Shown here: piece after piece, positions 51,656-61,277 of the stretch
Layout of the letters: every line of letters begins with the position of its first letter
Numbering within the stretch: position 1 is the first letter of the stretch
Source: Skermanella stibiiresistens SB22
Lineage (GTDB): Bacteria; Pseudomonadota; Alphaproteobacteria; Azospirillales; Azospirillaceae
Reading direction: 5' to 3'
NCBI RefSeq assembly: GCF_000576635.1
Contig: NZ_AVFL01000005.1
Location: 248,001 to 312,000, forward strand
Length of the DNA: 64,000 nucleotides
Notes under the pieces: model-generated
The model's input: the letters and a program-made list of their open reading frames with translations, nothing else
The model's database searches: none
What the model was told of the DNA's origin: nothing
Translations under genes and position numbers: made by a program

Positions 51656-53400
51656 TTGACGGTGGGCAACCCGGCGGCGGTCTGGTGGCGCGGCAGGCCG
51701 GTCTCCAGCTTGGCGCGGATCGTCGCGGCCAAGTCGTCCGCCTCGGCGTGGAGCAGCGCCCGGCGCCACTGGAACCGGGCCTCCACCTCGCGGCCGACCC
51801 GCCAATAGGCGTCGCCCAAGTGGTCGTTGATGGTGGGGTCCAGCGGCTTCAGCTCGACCGCGCGTTCCAGGTGGGTGACGGCGCCGGGGTAGTCCTCCAT
51901 CCGGTAGAGCGCCCAGCCCAGGCTGTCGATGATGTAGCCGTCGGTCGGCCGCAGCTCGACCGCCCGCTGGATCATCGCCTTGCCGCGCTCCAGGTTGATG
52001 CCCCGGTCGATCCAGGAATAACCCAGGTAATTGAGCACCAGCGGCTGCTCCGGCGCCAGTTCCAGCGCCCGCTGGAGGTCGCGTTCTGCCTCGTCCCAGC
52101 GTTTGAGGTGGTCGAGCGACAGGGCACGCGTGTAGTGGATCAGCCAATGGCGCGGCTGCGGCGGGCCGATCCTCGCCAGCGCCGCGTCATAGGCCGCGAT
52201 CGCCTGCCCGTGGCGCTCGGCGCCGCGGTGGACGTCGCCAAGCTCGACCAGCGCGTCGATCCGGTCCGGCTGTTCGGCCGCCATGGCGTCGAGCAGCGTC
52301 ACCGCCTCATCGGCCCGGCCCAGCTTCTCCAGCATGCCGGCGCTTCGGAGGCGCGCGGTCCAGGCCAGCGCGCCGTCGCGTCCGGCGGCGGCGTACTCGT
52401 CCAGGGCCGGCTGAAAGCGGGAGCGCTGGGCGAGGATGTCGCCCAGCATCATGTGGGCCAGCCCATGGTCGTCGCGCAGATGGACGGCGACGCGGCCATA
52501 CATCAGCGCCAGCTCGCCGGCACCTTCCTGTTGCAGGGCGCTGGCGATGTCGAACAGGGCCTCGGCGATGCCCTGGCGGGGAGCCTCCACGATCGCGATC
52601 GGCTTTTCGCCGCGCGCCAGCCGGTCCAGCTCGGGTTGCAGCAGCAGCGTGCCGGGATTGTCGTCGCGGAATCGCTGGTAGAGCGCCCGCGCCTCGTCCG
52701 CCTTGCCGGTCCGTTCGAAAAAGCCGCCGACCGCCTGGACGATGCGCAGCGGCGCGCCGGCGGTGACGGCCTTGCGGTACCACTCCTCGGCGGTGACGGC
52801 GTCGCCGGCGTGATCCGCGATCAGGCCGGCGTGGAAATGGTGCAGCACCGCGAAGCCCTGGGCGTTCGCCAGCGGTTCCAGCGCGGTCCAGGCATCGGCG
52901 ATATCGTCGCGGGCCACCGCGATCCAGGCCAGCACGATCGGCTCGACATAGCGGGAAAGCCCCTCGTCGGCGCCTCCGGCGTAGCGCGCCCGCGCCTCGT
53001 CCAGACGGCCGGCGATGATGTCGTCCGCCAGCAGCAGGGTTTCCGCCAGATGGTTGCCCGGCTCCACCGCAACCAGTCGCCGCGCCAGGGCGGCGGCGTC
53101 ATCGTACCGGGCGTCGCCAAGCTGAAGCAGGTATGTGCGGCGCAGCAGCGCCAAGTTGTCGGGATCGCTGGCCAGGGCCCTGCCCATGAAGTCGGCGGCG
53201 GCCGGCCAGTCGTCGACCTGCTGGGCGTGCCGGCCGGCCAGATAGCTGCCGGTCACCGTGGCGGCCTCGATGATCGCCTCGTCGGCCAGCGGGTCGGGGG
53301 CCAGCGGACCGGGAGTCGCCGCCTCAGGGGCGACCGCGGCGGCGGCGAGGATCGTGCCGGCCAGAAGGCCGCGCTTCAGAGCGTCGAAGAGAAAATCCAT
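51652..53400 (-). CDS. Tetratricopeptide repeat protein, exported
   Basis: A 582-residue TPR protein. An N-terminal signal-like segment (KRGLLAGTILAAAAVAPEAA) suggests secretion or membrane association. From about residue 55 the sequence is built of helical hairpins with TPR spacing, clearest near the C terminus: PLVLNYLGYSWIDRGINLERGKAMIQRAVELRP and the following YIIDSLGWALYRMEDYPGAVTHLERAVELKP. The C-terminal repeats show the strong consensus and the middle is degenerate. TPR proteins directly before ispE are frequent in alphaproteobacteria. The start is ATG 53400; the frame extends to 53424. Role: assembly platform, partners unknown. Confidence 0.92.
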   Translation of the reverse strand: MDFLFDALKRGLLAGTILAAAAVAPEAATPGPLAPDPLADEAIIEAATVTGSYLAGRHAQQVDDWPAAADFMGRALASDPDNLALLRRTYLLQLGDARYDDAAALARRLVAVEPGNHLAETLLLADDIIAGRLDEARARYAGGADEGLSRYVEPIVLAWIAVARDDIADAWTALEPLANAQGFAVLHHFHAGLIADHAGDAVTAEEWYRKAVTAGAPLRIVQAVGGFFERTGKADEARALYQRFRDDNPGTLLLQPELDRLARGEKPIAIVEAPRQGIAEALFDIASALQQEGAGELALMYGRVAVHLRDDHGLAHMMLGDILAQRSRFQPALDEYAAAGRDGALAWTARLRSAGMLEKLGRADEAVTLLDAMAAEQPDRIDALVELGDVHRGAERHGQAIAAYDAALARIGPPQPRHWLIHYTRALSLDHLKRWDEAERDLQRALELAPEQPLVLNYLGYSWIDRGINLERGKAMIQRAVELRPTDGYIIDSLGWALYRMEDYPGAVTHLERAVELKPLDPTINDHLGDAYWRVGREVEARFQWRRALLHAEADDLAATIRAKLETGLPRHQTAAGLPTVK

Positions 53401-53539
53401 GCCATCCCATCCTGCCCCGACCAAGCCGGTCCACCGTTCTGGAAAACAATACCGTAGCGGTCAACTCCTTAAACCAACAATAAGCACGTCGCGCCGCAAC
53501 CACCTTACGCAGCCCGGGCGGCCTCGCGGCCGATTCGGC

Positions 53540-54133
53540 TCACCAGGTGCGGATCGGGCCGACATCCATGTGGACGAAGTCGCTCGACGGATAGAAGCCG
53601 ACGCCGCCGGCCCGCAGCCGCAGGGCGGCCCGATGCACCATGCGGGTATCGACGCCCGGAGCCCGGATGTCGATCGCCATGCCGCGCATGTGGAAGCTGC
53701 CGCGGGCGACACCGCCGCCGCCGGTTTCCCGCAGCAGCTCGTTCGATGCGGGCGAGCGGTAGCCCGAGATGACGTGCAGCGGCGCCCGCACGCCCAGCTT
53801 GACCTGGAGCGCGTGGACGGTGTCCAGCAGTTCGGGGGCGATCGGATGGACCAGATCGGTGCGGTGGTCTCGCAGGACGTTGTCGATCGCGCGTAGCGCG
53901 TCCCGCTGATAGCGGCCGCGGCTCCAATATTCCGCCGTCAGGCGCTCGCCGGTGTGGGTGTTGAGGAAGGACACCCTGCGGGGTGGCGCCACGCGCGCCG
54001 CCGCCATGGCGTCCAGGGGATCGAACAGGACCGCGGCGGAGACGGCCCCCATGCCGAGCCTCAGGCTGGATCGAAGGAATGAACGGCGCGCCGCCTTAGT
54101 CGCATGATGGCTCTCCGCACATTCATCCCGCAT
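53540..54133 (-). CDS. DUF882 (M15-like) protein with Tat signal
   Basis: A 197-residue periplasmic protein of the DUF882/YcbK family, related to zinc D,D-/L,D-peptidases of family M15. A twin-arginine signal is present (ARRSFLRSSLRLGMGAVSAAVLF). The zinc site can be traced as SGYRSPASNE, then GSFHMRGMAIDI (His and Asp), and FVHMDVG (final His). It probably trims or binds peptidoglycan. The start is ATG 54133. It lies directly behind the L,D-transpeptidase gene, as ycbK does beside ycbB in enterobacteria. Confidence 0.9.
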   Translation of the reverse strand: MRDECAESHHATKAARRSFLRSSLRLGMGAVSAAVLFDPLDAMAAARVAPPRRVSFLNTHTGERLTAEYWSRGRYQRDALRAIDNVLRDHRTDLVHPIAPELLDTVHALQVKLGVRAPLHVISGYRSPASNELLRETGGGGVARGSFHMRGMAIDIRAPGVDTRMVHRAALRLRAGGVGFYPSSDFVHMDVGPIRTW

Positions 54134-54333
54134 CTTCCCGCCCCCTGCGAAAACCAGCAAAAAGTCCCAATGCCACCGGACGACGGTTTTATTATTTCGT
54201 CTCGGCGGCCCCAGCATTGCCGGGTCGGGTTAAGCAAAGGTTTACATACACGGGAGAACGTGTTGATACCGCTGTATTCATCGGTCTGGCGGGTGACCTT
54301 TTCGAGACATGGGCACCCGCCCCGCGGCGAGGC

Positions 54334-56034
54334 TCACTCGGCCGCCTGGGCCACCGTCTGCTGGACCGGCAAACGCTTGGCCAGCGCGGCGGTGAAAGCG
54401 GCGTCGCGGTCGTAGATGTCCTCGCGGAACTGGACCTTGCCGGCCTCGTCGACGAAGACGGTCTGGTAGGTCAGATGGACCGGGACCGATTGCCGCAGCC
54501 ACACGGTTTTGGTCTCGCCACCGTCCAGCACCAACTGGCGGCGCTCCACCGGCCAATCCTCCATCCCCGCCATCAGGTAATCGGCGAGGGCGGCGGGGTC
54601 GCCGACCCGGACGCAACCGGACGACAAGCCCCGTGCGGTGCGGCTGAACTTGTCGCGCGCCGGCGTGTCGTGCAGGTAGACGTCGAATTCGTTGGGGAAC
54701 ATGAACTTGATCCGCCCCAGCGAGTTCTTCGGGCCGGGGTCCTGCCGCATGCGGTAGCGGGTGATCCGCGACCCGACCGAGCGCCAGTCGATCCGCCGCG
54801 CGTCCAGTGTCCTGGCGCCGGCCGCCCAACTGTCGAACAGGGTGATGTCGTGGTCCTTGAGATAGCCCGGATCGCGCAGCAGCTTGGGGAGGATGTCGTT
54901 GCGCGCCACCGTCGGCGGGATCGTCCAGGTCGGGTTGAACACCAGATGGGTGATGCGGTGGCTGAACACCGGCGTCGCCCGCTCGGTCGTGCCGACGATG
55001 ACCGGCATGCGCAGGGGGGCGGCACCCGGCGTCACCGCCTTGAGCGTGTAGCCGGGAATGTTGACCATGACGTGCCGCTCGCCCAGGTCGTCCTCCATCC
55101 AGCGCCAGCGCTCCATGTTGGCGATGATCTGGTCGACGCGACCGGCGGCGGGGATGTTGAGCGCCAAGCGGGTGGAAACGCCGACGACGCCGTCGGGACC
55201 CAGCCCGGTTTGGGATTGGAACTGCTTGACCGCGACTTCCAGCGGGGCGTCGTAAAGCGTCGAGGAGAGGTCCTTGCCATTATCCTTGACGCTGTATTCG
55301 CCGGTCGCCGCCAGCCTGCGGCGCAGCGCCGGCACACCGGCGTCCCGCATGCCGGGCTTCAGCACGGCACCCTCCCCGACCACCGGCCAGCCTCCCGCCG
55401 AGGTTACGACGCGGTATCGCTTCAAGGCGTCGCGAAGCGCCGCGTATTGCGGGTGCGGCGGCGTGAAGCCTTTCAGGAAAGCCGGCAAGTCCGGTGCGGC
55501 CATGGCGTTCTTGACGATCTCGATCGCGTCCAGCTTCGGCGGGGTCGCCGCCATTTCCGGGGCGAGCGTCCGAGGCGGCAGGCGGCCGGTCCGAAGATCG
55601 CCCGTGTACTCCATGATCGCGTCGGTGATCAGCAGGTCCAGTTCGGCTTGGCCACCCACATCGGCGGCACCCAGGCGCCGTTCGATCGCGTCGGGATGAT
55701 AGTGCCGCGGCTCCAGCCCTTCCAGGTCGGCCAGACGGACCAGCGCCACCAAACCGGGAGCGGCGGCGGCTTGGCCCGTCTGGTCGGTCCAGACGGGGTC
55801 GAAGCCGCGCTCGGCGTAGAAGCGGCGCAACGCGTCGAGATTGCGCAGCCGCTGGCCGTCGAGCGCCAGCGGGCCGCCCTTGCTCAGCCGGCGGGCGATG
55901 GCGACGTCGGTTTCGGTGGCCGGGGCCAGCACCGGAAGCGGTGGCTCGCCGGTTTGCCCCCGCGCCGGAATGGCATCCAGCGCGCCCCCGGCGAGAACGC
56001 AGACGATCAGAACGTTATGGAAGAAGGCTCTCAT
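54334..56034 (-). CDS. YcbB-type L,D-transpeptidase
   Basis: A 566-residue exported enzyme that makes 3-3 cross-links in peptidoglycan. A signal peptide is at residues 1-26 (NVLIVCVLAGGALDAIPARG). The scaffold domain follows with RRFYAERGFDPVWT, a peptidoglycan-binding helix pair (VKQFQSQTGLGPDGVVG) and a YkuD catalytic domain ending in YLHDTPARDKF and the active-site SSGCVRV near residue 473. The large size and the capping subdomain agree with LdtD (YcbB). The gap of 200 bp to the DUF882 gene has no ORF. Co-function with DUF882 in cell-wall remodelling is inferred. Confidence 0.94.
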   Translation of the reverse strand: MRAFFHNVLIVCVLAGGALDAIPARGQTGEPPLPVLAPATETDVAIARRLSKGGPLALDGQRLRNLDALRRFYAERGFDPVWTDQTGQAAAAPGLVALVRLADLEGLEPRHYHPDAIERRLGAADVGGQAELDLLITDAIMEYTGDLRTGRLPPRTLAPEMAATPPKLDAIEIVKNAMAAPDLPAFLKGFTPPHPQYAALRDALKRYRVVTSAGGWPVVGEGAVLKPGMRDAGVPALRRRLAATGEYSVKDNGKDLSSTLYDAPLEVAVKQFQSQTGLGPDGVVGVSTRLALNIPAAGRVDQIIANMERWRWMEDDLGERHVMVNIPGYTLKAVTPGAAPLRMPVIVGTTERATPVFSHRITHLVFNPTWTIPPTVARNDILPKLLRDPGYLKDHDITLFDSWAAGARTLDARRIDWRSVGSRITRYRMRQDPGPKNSLGRIKFMFPNEFDVYLHDTPARDKFSRTARGLSSGCVRVGDPAALADYLMAGMEDWPVERRQLVLDGGETKTVWLRQSVPVHLTYQTVFVDEAGKVQFREDIYDRDAAFTAALAKRLPVQQTVAQAAE

Positions 56035-56262
56035 CGGGTTCCCACCACTATACTTTGGGTTCGATCATACACCTAAATGAAGTGGTAGATAGGTTGGTTC
56101 CAAATTTGTCCCGAACTGTTGCTTGTTAACCACGTCCAAGGGAACGGGAGCTAACCGATTAATCCAATACGGCTTTATTGTTCCGTAAGCAATTCGCCTC
56201 AAACTCGCGGGCAAAGCATGTGCGGACACCTGGGTGCTCGCCTGCCGCGCCGACGGAAGACG

Positions 56263-57525
56263 ATGACGCCTGAATCCCCGCAACCCGAGTCTCTGCAGGA
56301 TGTGTTGGACAAACACGCGCGCTGGATCAAGGGTCTGGCGGGAGGAGCCTGCGCCAACCTGTCCCTCGTCAACCTCGAGGGGCTGGATCTCCGGCATGTG
56401 GATCTGCGCGGCGCCCTGCTCGGTGGCGCCAAGCTCGCGCGGTCGCATCTGACGGGCGCGCGGCTGGCGGGGGCCGACCTGTTCCGCGCCGACCTGCGGC
56501 ACTGCGACCTGCGCGCCGCCGACCTGTCCAACACCGACCTGCGCGGCGCCAGGCTCCACTCCGCCGACTGCGCCGACGCCAATCTGCGGAACGCCGACCT
56601 GCGAGAGGGCAAGATCGACGCGTCCGGCGCGGGTGGGGCACCAAACCTGTCGACGATGCCGCGCGAGCCCGGGAGGGCCGGAACCAGCTTCGCGGCGGCG
56701 CTCGCGACGGTGGCGCGGCGCCCGGGCGCCGTGTGCTCGCGCACCGACCTGACCTCGGCGTCGCTCCGCCGGGTCGACCTCGGCGGGGCGGACCTCACGG
56801 GCTGCAATCTCCAGAACGCCGACCTGAGCGACGCCAACCTGACGGACACCAACCTGTCGGAAAGCCGGTTATGCGGCGCCAACCTGGACGGCGCCGCCTT
56901 GACCGGCACCCGCTTCCACAACGCCGATCTGGTCGGGACCCGCCTGTCCGGCTGCGACCTGTCGAAGGCCGATCTGGCCGGAGCGCATTTCACCAAGATG
57001 CTCGACACGCTGGGATTGGAGATCCAGCGGGTGATCAACAACCACGAACGCTGGATCGAGAGCGGCGGCGCCCGAGGTGCCCGCGCCGAGTTGGATGGCG
57101 CCGACCTCAACCGGGTCGATCTGCGGAACGTCAACCTGAGCGGCGCCACCTTGCGCGGCGCCTCGCTGGTCAAGGCGCTGCTGGCGGGCGCCAAACTGAT
57201 CATGGCCGACCTGTCCGGCGCCGATCTGGAGGGGGCGAACCTCAGCGGCGCCGACCTGTCCGGCGCCAACCTCAGCTACGCGCGCCTGATTGGCGCCGAC
57301 CTGCACGACGCGCTGCTGTGCCCGGCCCAGATTCTGGACGGTTTTGGCAAGCCAAGTGGGAAGATCTGGGCGACCAGCCTGCTGGGAGCGGACCTGCGCC
57401 ACGCCCATCTGGTCGGCGCCCTGCTGTCCTCGGCCAACCTCAGCGACGCCAACCTCGATCTGGCGGATCTGGATGGCGCCGACCTGACCGGCGCCAAACT
57501 GACGGGATTACCCTATCAACGGTAG
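56263..57525 (+). CDS. Pentapeptide-repeat protein with two caps
   Basis: A 420-residue right-handed quadrilateral beta-helix protein. Dozens of A(D/N)LxX pentapeptides are visible, in two blocks (about residues 25-110 and 180-250, then 280-420). Each half begins with a helix motif of the HxRW type, LDKHARWIKGLAGG near residue 18 and INNHERWIESGGARG near residue 262, so the protein arose by internal duplication. A Pro/Arg/Ala-rich linker at residues 110-165 breaks the first block. No signal peptide is seen. Such proteins can mimic DNA and shield gyrase or be structural; no function can be fixed. The start is ATG 56263; a frame to 56218 is less likely. Confidence 0.9.
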   Translation: MTPESPQPESLQDVLDKHARWIKGLAGGACANLSLVNLEGLDLRHVDLRGALLGGAKLARSHLTGARLAGADLFRADLRHCDLRAADLSNTDLRGARLHSADCADANLRNADLREGKIDASGAGGAPNLSTMPREPGRAGTSFAAALATVARRPGAVCSRTDLTSASLRRVDLGGADLTGCNLQNADLSDANLTDTNLSESRLCGANLDGAALTGTRFHNADLVGTRLSGCDLSKADLAGAHFTKMLDTLGLEIQRVINNHERWIESGGARGARAELDGADLNRVDLRNVNLSGATLRGASLVKALLAGAKLIMADLSGADLEGANLSGADLSGANLSYARLIGADLHDALLCPAQILDGFGKPSGKIWATSLLGADLRHAHLVGALLSSANLSDANLDLADLDGADLTGAKLTGLPYQR

Positions 57526-57674
57526 GATACTCCGCATCGTGCGACATCACGCCGGTTGCGTTTGTATGCGCCATACATCCAGATACGACATTTAAGCCAA
57601 GGCCATGATGGCAAAAGCGCGTGTCGGTCTCCCGGTCATCCTCAGGCGTCGATCAAGGAACGCTCCTCCGCCCG

Positions 57675-59654
57675 ATGGTTCGGAGAGCCGTCGGCGCAGC
57701 CATGCTGGCACTCGTCGGGCTCTGCCAAACCGCCATCCCAGCCCCGGCGGCGCCGACGACGGCGAATACCGGCGGCACCGGCCTGCTCCAGGTTCCCAGC
57801 GCCCGCCTGGCCGCACCCGACACGCTGGCGGCGGGCCATACCTGGACGCCGCTCCACCGGCACGACTTCCTCACCCTGCAAGCCCTTCCAGGTGTCGAGG
57901 CGACGATGCGCCGGACCACCACCACCGGCACCGGCGTTCCGCCGTCCGACGGGCTCGATCTCAAACTGAGGCTGCTGCGGGAGGATGCCGACCAGCCGGA
58001 GCTTTCCATCGGCGTCCGCGGCCTGTTCCGATCCGGCGGACAAGCGGCCCAATACCTCGTCATGAGCCGTCGCTGGTTCGACACCGACTGGACGCTCGGT
58101 TTCGGCTGGGGCCGGTTCGCCCAGGACGGCGCGTTCGGCCTGCCGGTGGCGCTGATCGGCGGTGTCGAGATCGGGACGCCGATCGACGGCTTGTCGCTCA
58201 AGATCGACCACACCGGCGACCTGTACCGCGCCGAACGCGCCGCCAATCCCCGCCTGTCGCGTCCCTTCCCGGTCAATGCCGGCTTGGCTTGGCGGCCGCT
58301 GTCCTGGCTCGAACTGGGGGCCGGCATCGAGCGGGGCGACACCGCCATGCTGAGCGCCGTCGTCACGCTCGGCGCGCGGGCGCTGGACGAGGCGGTCTCC
58401 GGCGAACCGTCGGACAAGGCGGGATCGGGCGCCACCACGACCCCGCTGGGTCCGCGTCCGGCGCGATCCTCGGCGCGGGCGGCGGAACGGAGCATCCAGG
58501 CGGTCGCGCGATCCCAAGGTTTCGCGGTTCGGGCGGTGACCATCGATGACATCGAGGCGACGGCCTGGCTCGACGCGGTTCCCGACGGGCCGCCCGCCCG
58601 GGCGGTCGGCCGCCTCGCCCTGATCATGGCCAGAAGGGCTCCGGCCGAGGTGGAGCGGTTGACGGTCGTGCTCGGTCCGGCGGAGCTGAATGGGACGGCG
58701 GTCTCCCTCGCGAGGACCGACCTGGAGCGGGCCAGCCGGCACGCCGGCTCGCCCAGCGAGATCTGGCGCACGACGGAGTTGAGGCCCGCCGCCCTGCTGG
58801 AGGCGCCGCCCCGCCGCGCCGGCGAGAGCTGGACCTATCGGGTGACGCCCCGGCTCGAAATCGATCCCGCCGGCCGCTCCGGCTCACGGGCCTACCGCGC
58901 GGCTCTCGACGCTTCCGTCGTCGGTGGCCTCGCCGGTGGACTGGTCACCGGAGGCGGCCTGCGGTTCAACCTTGATGACAATTTGGCAAGCCGGCTCGGC
59001 GAGCGCGACCAGCGCCTGCCCGTGGTTCGAAGCGATCTGGCTCGATACGCCGATGGTGTGTCCGTCACCGCCGACCACCTCTACACCGCTTGGCTGTGGA
59101 CGCCCTTCCCCGATTGGCATGTCCGCGCCGAGATCGGACATCTGGACGAGATGTTCGGGGGCTGGGAGGGAGAGGTGCTGTACCGCCCGTTCGGCGCCCG
59201 CTGGGCGGTGGGACTGGACGCCGACTGGGTGTCGAAACGCGTTCCGGGCAACCTGATCCATTTCGAGGATCAGGATTACGCCTCGACCCTCGCCAGTTTC
59301 CATTACGAGAGTGGCGACGGCTTGACCCATGGCACGCTGCGCGCCGGCCGCTATCTGGCCGGCGATATCGGCGCCACCCTCGAACTGAGCCGCACTTTCG
59401 GGAATGGGGTGAGCATCGCCGCCCACGCCACCGTCACCAACGCCGGTGCGGAATCGCTGGACCAGGGCATCAGCCTGCGGATACCCCTGGGGCCGATACC
59501 CGCCATACGGCGTGTGCTGGCGCCGGAGTTCGCCGTCCGGACGCTGGGCCGGGACGCCGGCCAGCGGGTCGACCAGCCGCTACGCCTTTATGACGTGACC
59601 GGGCGTTCCAGCGTCGGCCGGGTGATCGGCGGCTGGGACCATCTGCTGGACTGA
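57675..59654 (+). CDS. YjbH-family outer-membrane protein
   Basis: A 659-residue protein of the YjbH family, outer-membrane beta-barrel proteins linked to exopolysaccharide production. The signal is MVRRAVGAAMLALVGLCQTAIPAPA. Family pieces are NTGGTGLLQVPSARLAAPDTL, TTGTGVPPSDGLDLKLRLLRED and a C-terminal YGRAG-like barrel end (LRAGRYLAGDIGATLELSRTFGNG). The start is ATG 57675; a GTG at 57621 is the alternative. No yjbE, F or G genes lie beside it, so it is a stand-alone YjbH-like protein. Confidence 0.9.
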   Translation: MVRRAVGAAMLALVGLCQTAIPAPAAPTTANTGGTGLLQVPSARLAAPDTLAAGHTWTPLHRHDFLTLQALPGVEATMRRTTTTGTGVPPSDGLDLKLRLLREDADQPELSIGVRGLFRSGGQAAQYLVMSRRWFDTDWTLGFGWGRFAQDGAFGLPVALIGGVEIGTPIDGLSLKIDHTGDLYRAERAANPRLSRPFPVNAGLAWRPLSWLELGAGIERGDTAMLSAVVTLGARALDEAVSGEPSDKAGSGATTTPLGPRPARSSARAAERSIQAVARSQGFAVRAVTIDDIEATAWLDAVPDGPPARAVGRLALIMARRAPAEVERLTVVLGPAELNGTAVSLARTDLERASRHAGSPSEIWRTTELRPAALLEAPPRRAGESWTYRVTPRLEIDPAGRSGSRAYRAALDASVVGGLAGGLVTGGGLRFNLDDNLASRLGERDQRLPVVRSDLARYADGVSVTADHLYTAWLWTPFPDWHVRAEIGHLDEMFGGWEGEVLYRPFGARWAVGLDADWVSKRVPGNLIHFEDQDYASTLASFHYESGDGLTHGTLRAGRYLAGDIGATLELSRTFGNGVSIAAHATVTNAGAESLDQGISLRIPLGPIPAIRRVLAPEFAVRTLGRDAGQRVDQPLRLYDVTGRSSVGRVIGGWDHLLD

Positions 59655-59685
59655 TCCCGGCACCAGGATCGGGCTCCCCGGAAGC

Positions 59686-60195
59686 TCACTGCTGGACGGT
59701 CACGGCTCCCGTCACTGGATCGATCAGGACATTGACCCAGATACCCTCGACGGTGCGGACCTCGGCCGCGTAGTTCTCGCCGAGCTTGCGGAAGTTCCGC
59801 ATCTCGGCGAAGCCCATGCCGCCGAACCGGTTGAGCAGGCTGGTCTGGACCAGTTCCATCTCGCGCTGGTCCTTGCCACGGCGGTCGTCGACCGACGGCT
59901 TGCCTTGTTCCAGGCTGAGCTGGGTCCCGGTCGACGAACCGGACATCCGCGCCGCCGACGGGGTCAGCGGCGCCTGGACCTGCCCGGAGGACGCCCCGTT
60001 GGTCAGTCCACTGGGCTGCATCTGGCGATTGGGGGTCGCCGTCACGCCGGGAGTGGCGCCGGGGGTGTTGGGCTGGGCATAGGACGAACCGGACTGGGCG
60101 GTGGCCGGAGTGGCGCCGACGAAGGTGCCGACCAGGGCCAAGATGGCCGTGAGGGCCGTTGAGAGGGCGATGACCGGGACGGTGATCTTCTTCAT
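59686..60195 (-). CDS. Exported PepSY-like hypothetical protein
   Basis: A 169-residue secreted protein. The signal peptide (VPVIALSTALTAILALVGTFVGATPATA) is cleaved before QSGSS. A Ser/Pro/Thr/Gln-rich linker covers residues 30-105. The C-terminal 50 residues (FAEMRNFRKLGENYAAEVRT then GIWVNVLIDPVTGAVTV) resemble a PepSY unit, which often modulates envelope proteins. GAGGAA precedes ATG 60195. Convergent with the YjbH gene. Function unknown. Confidence 0.75.
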   Translation of the reverse strand: MKKITVPVIALSTALTAILALVGTFVGATPATAQSGSSYAQPNTPGATPGVTATPNRQMQPSGLTNGASSGQVQAPLTPSAARMSGSSTGTQLSLEQGKPSVDDRRGKDQREMELVQTSLLNRFGGMGFAEMRNFRKLGENYAAEVRTVEGIWVNVLIDPVTGAVTVQQ

Positions 60196-60636
60196 GGTGG
60201 ATTCCTCGTTTTCCAAATGTCTAGACTTCTCGATCACGCGGACCAAGCCTTTTCAAGCCGTGCCCCGACGACCTCGTGTTCGCGATCTGGACATCCGCCG
60301 GCATCGAAACCAGCGCGACCTTAGCATTGTCACGAATACCAGCGGAAGTCCCGTCGCCCCACCGTCACCCGGTTGGCCGATCTTTCCCACGATCGACCGG
60401 ATCGCCGGGCGTCCGACGTCCCGCGCCGAATACTTCGAACGGGCAATCTATCGCGCGGGACTGAAATCAAATAAGTTAACCACGATGCGGCATGACCGTT
60501 GCCGGGAGCCTGGAACACGTCGTGAGCATTTCCACGATTTCAGCGAGTCTTTCGGGGAACACCGGAACCACGCTGCCGTTGTATCGCGGAGTGGGCAGGA
60601 TAGCCCTGTCCGGGCGGACATTGAGGAGCCTCACAG
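60196..60636. other. 441-bp gap between divergent genes
   Basis: It should contain the two promoters of the PepSY-like gene (minus) and the MucR-like gene (plus). I see no convincing gene, tRNA or hairpin in it; several open frames exist on both strands but have no family-like sequence or ribosome site. Confidence 0.5.
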
Positions 60637-61017
60637 ATGAGCACCATCGAACGTGCCGAGATCCATCGCATGGCCACGAAGATCGCCCTTTCATACGCGC
60701 GGTCCCACAACGAGACCTTCGAAGCCTTTCCGTCACTTTTCAAGACAGCCTATCACGGCCTCCTCTCCTGTTCCCATCCCGCGGCGGAGCCCGTCAAACC
60801 GCCCCGGCACCCCGCTCCACCATCCAAGCCCACCGCCAAGCCCATCTCCAGTTCCACCCTGAAGCCGGCCGCGCCGCCCAAGCCCGTCGTCCAGGCGAAA
60901 CCAGCGCCCACCCCCCGAAGCCCCGCCGTCCGCGCCAAGACCGCGCCCAGCCGCGGCCGGCCGACCTGGACCGCGGCCAACGCGCTGGGCAAGCCAAAGT
61001 CGGACACCGAACGCTGA
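60637..61017 (+). CDS. MucR-like protein without zinc finger
   Basis: A 126-residue protein. The N-terminal 45 residues (RMATKIALSYARSHNETFEAFPSLFKTAYHGLLS) resemble the N-terminal oligomerisation region of Ros/MucR regulators, which usually reads IVSAYVSNN..., then a Leu-Pro and a helix. The rest is Pro/Lys/Ala-rich (PPKPVVQAKPAPTP) and basic, with no C2H2-type zinc finger (no CxxC). It could bind MucR partners or DNA through the basic tail. The start is ATG 60637 with GAGGAG upstream. Confidence 0.7.
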   Translation: MSTIERAEIHRMATKIALSYARSHNETFEAFPSLFKTAYHGLLSCSHPAAEPVKPPRHPAPPSKPTAKPISSSTLKPAAPPKPVVQAKPAPTPRSPAVRAKTAPSRGRPTWTAANALGKPKSDTER

Positions 61018-61277
61018 CCTCGCGGGACACTTTGAAAAAATCTAGGGCGTCGAAGGGAACACCCAGCGATCCTCAATGTTGATGATGTGATACTTCGATG
61101 ATGACCGCGAGATACCAAGGATAGCCCTGAATTCGCCGCCACCTATAACGGCGGCGCCCAAGGGAAACCTCTTGGTCCTCCTTGAGACCGACAGCCGGTT
61201 CGAACGAAGTGGGGTTCGAACCTTCGACCCAACCCCATACGTACCTGATGCCTCTCGATGTTTAGCCTCGCACTCGC

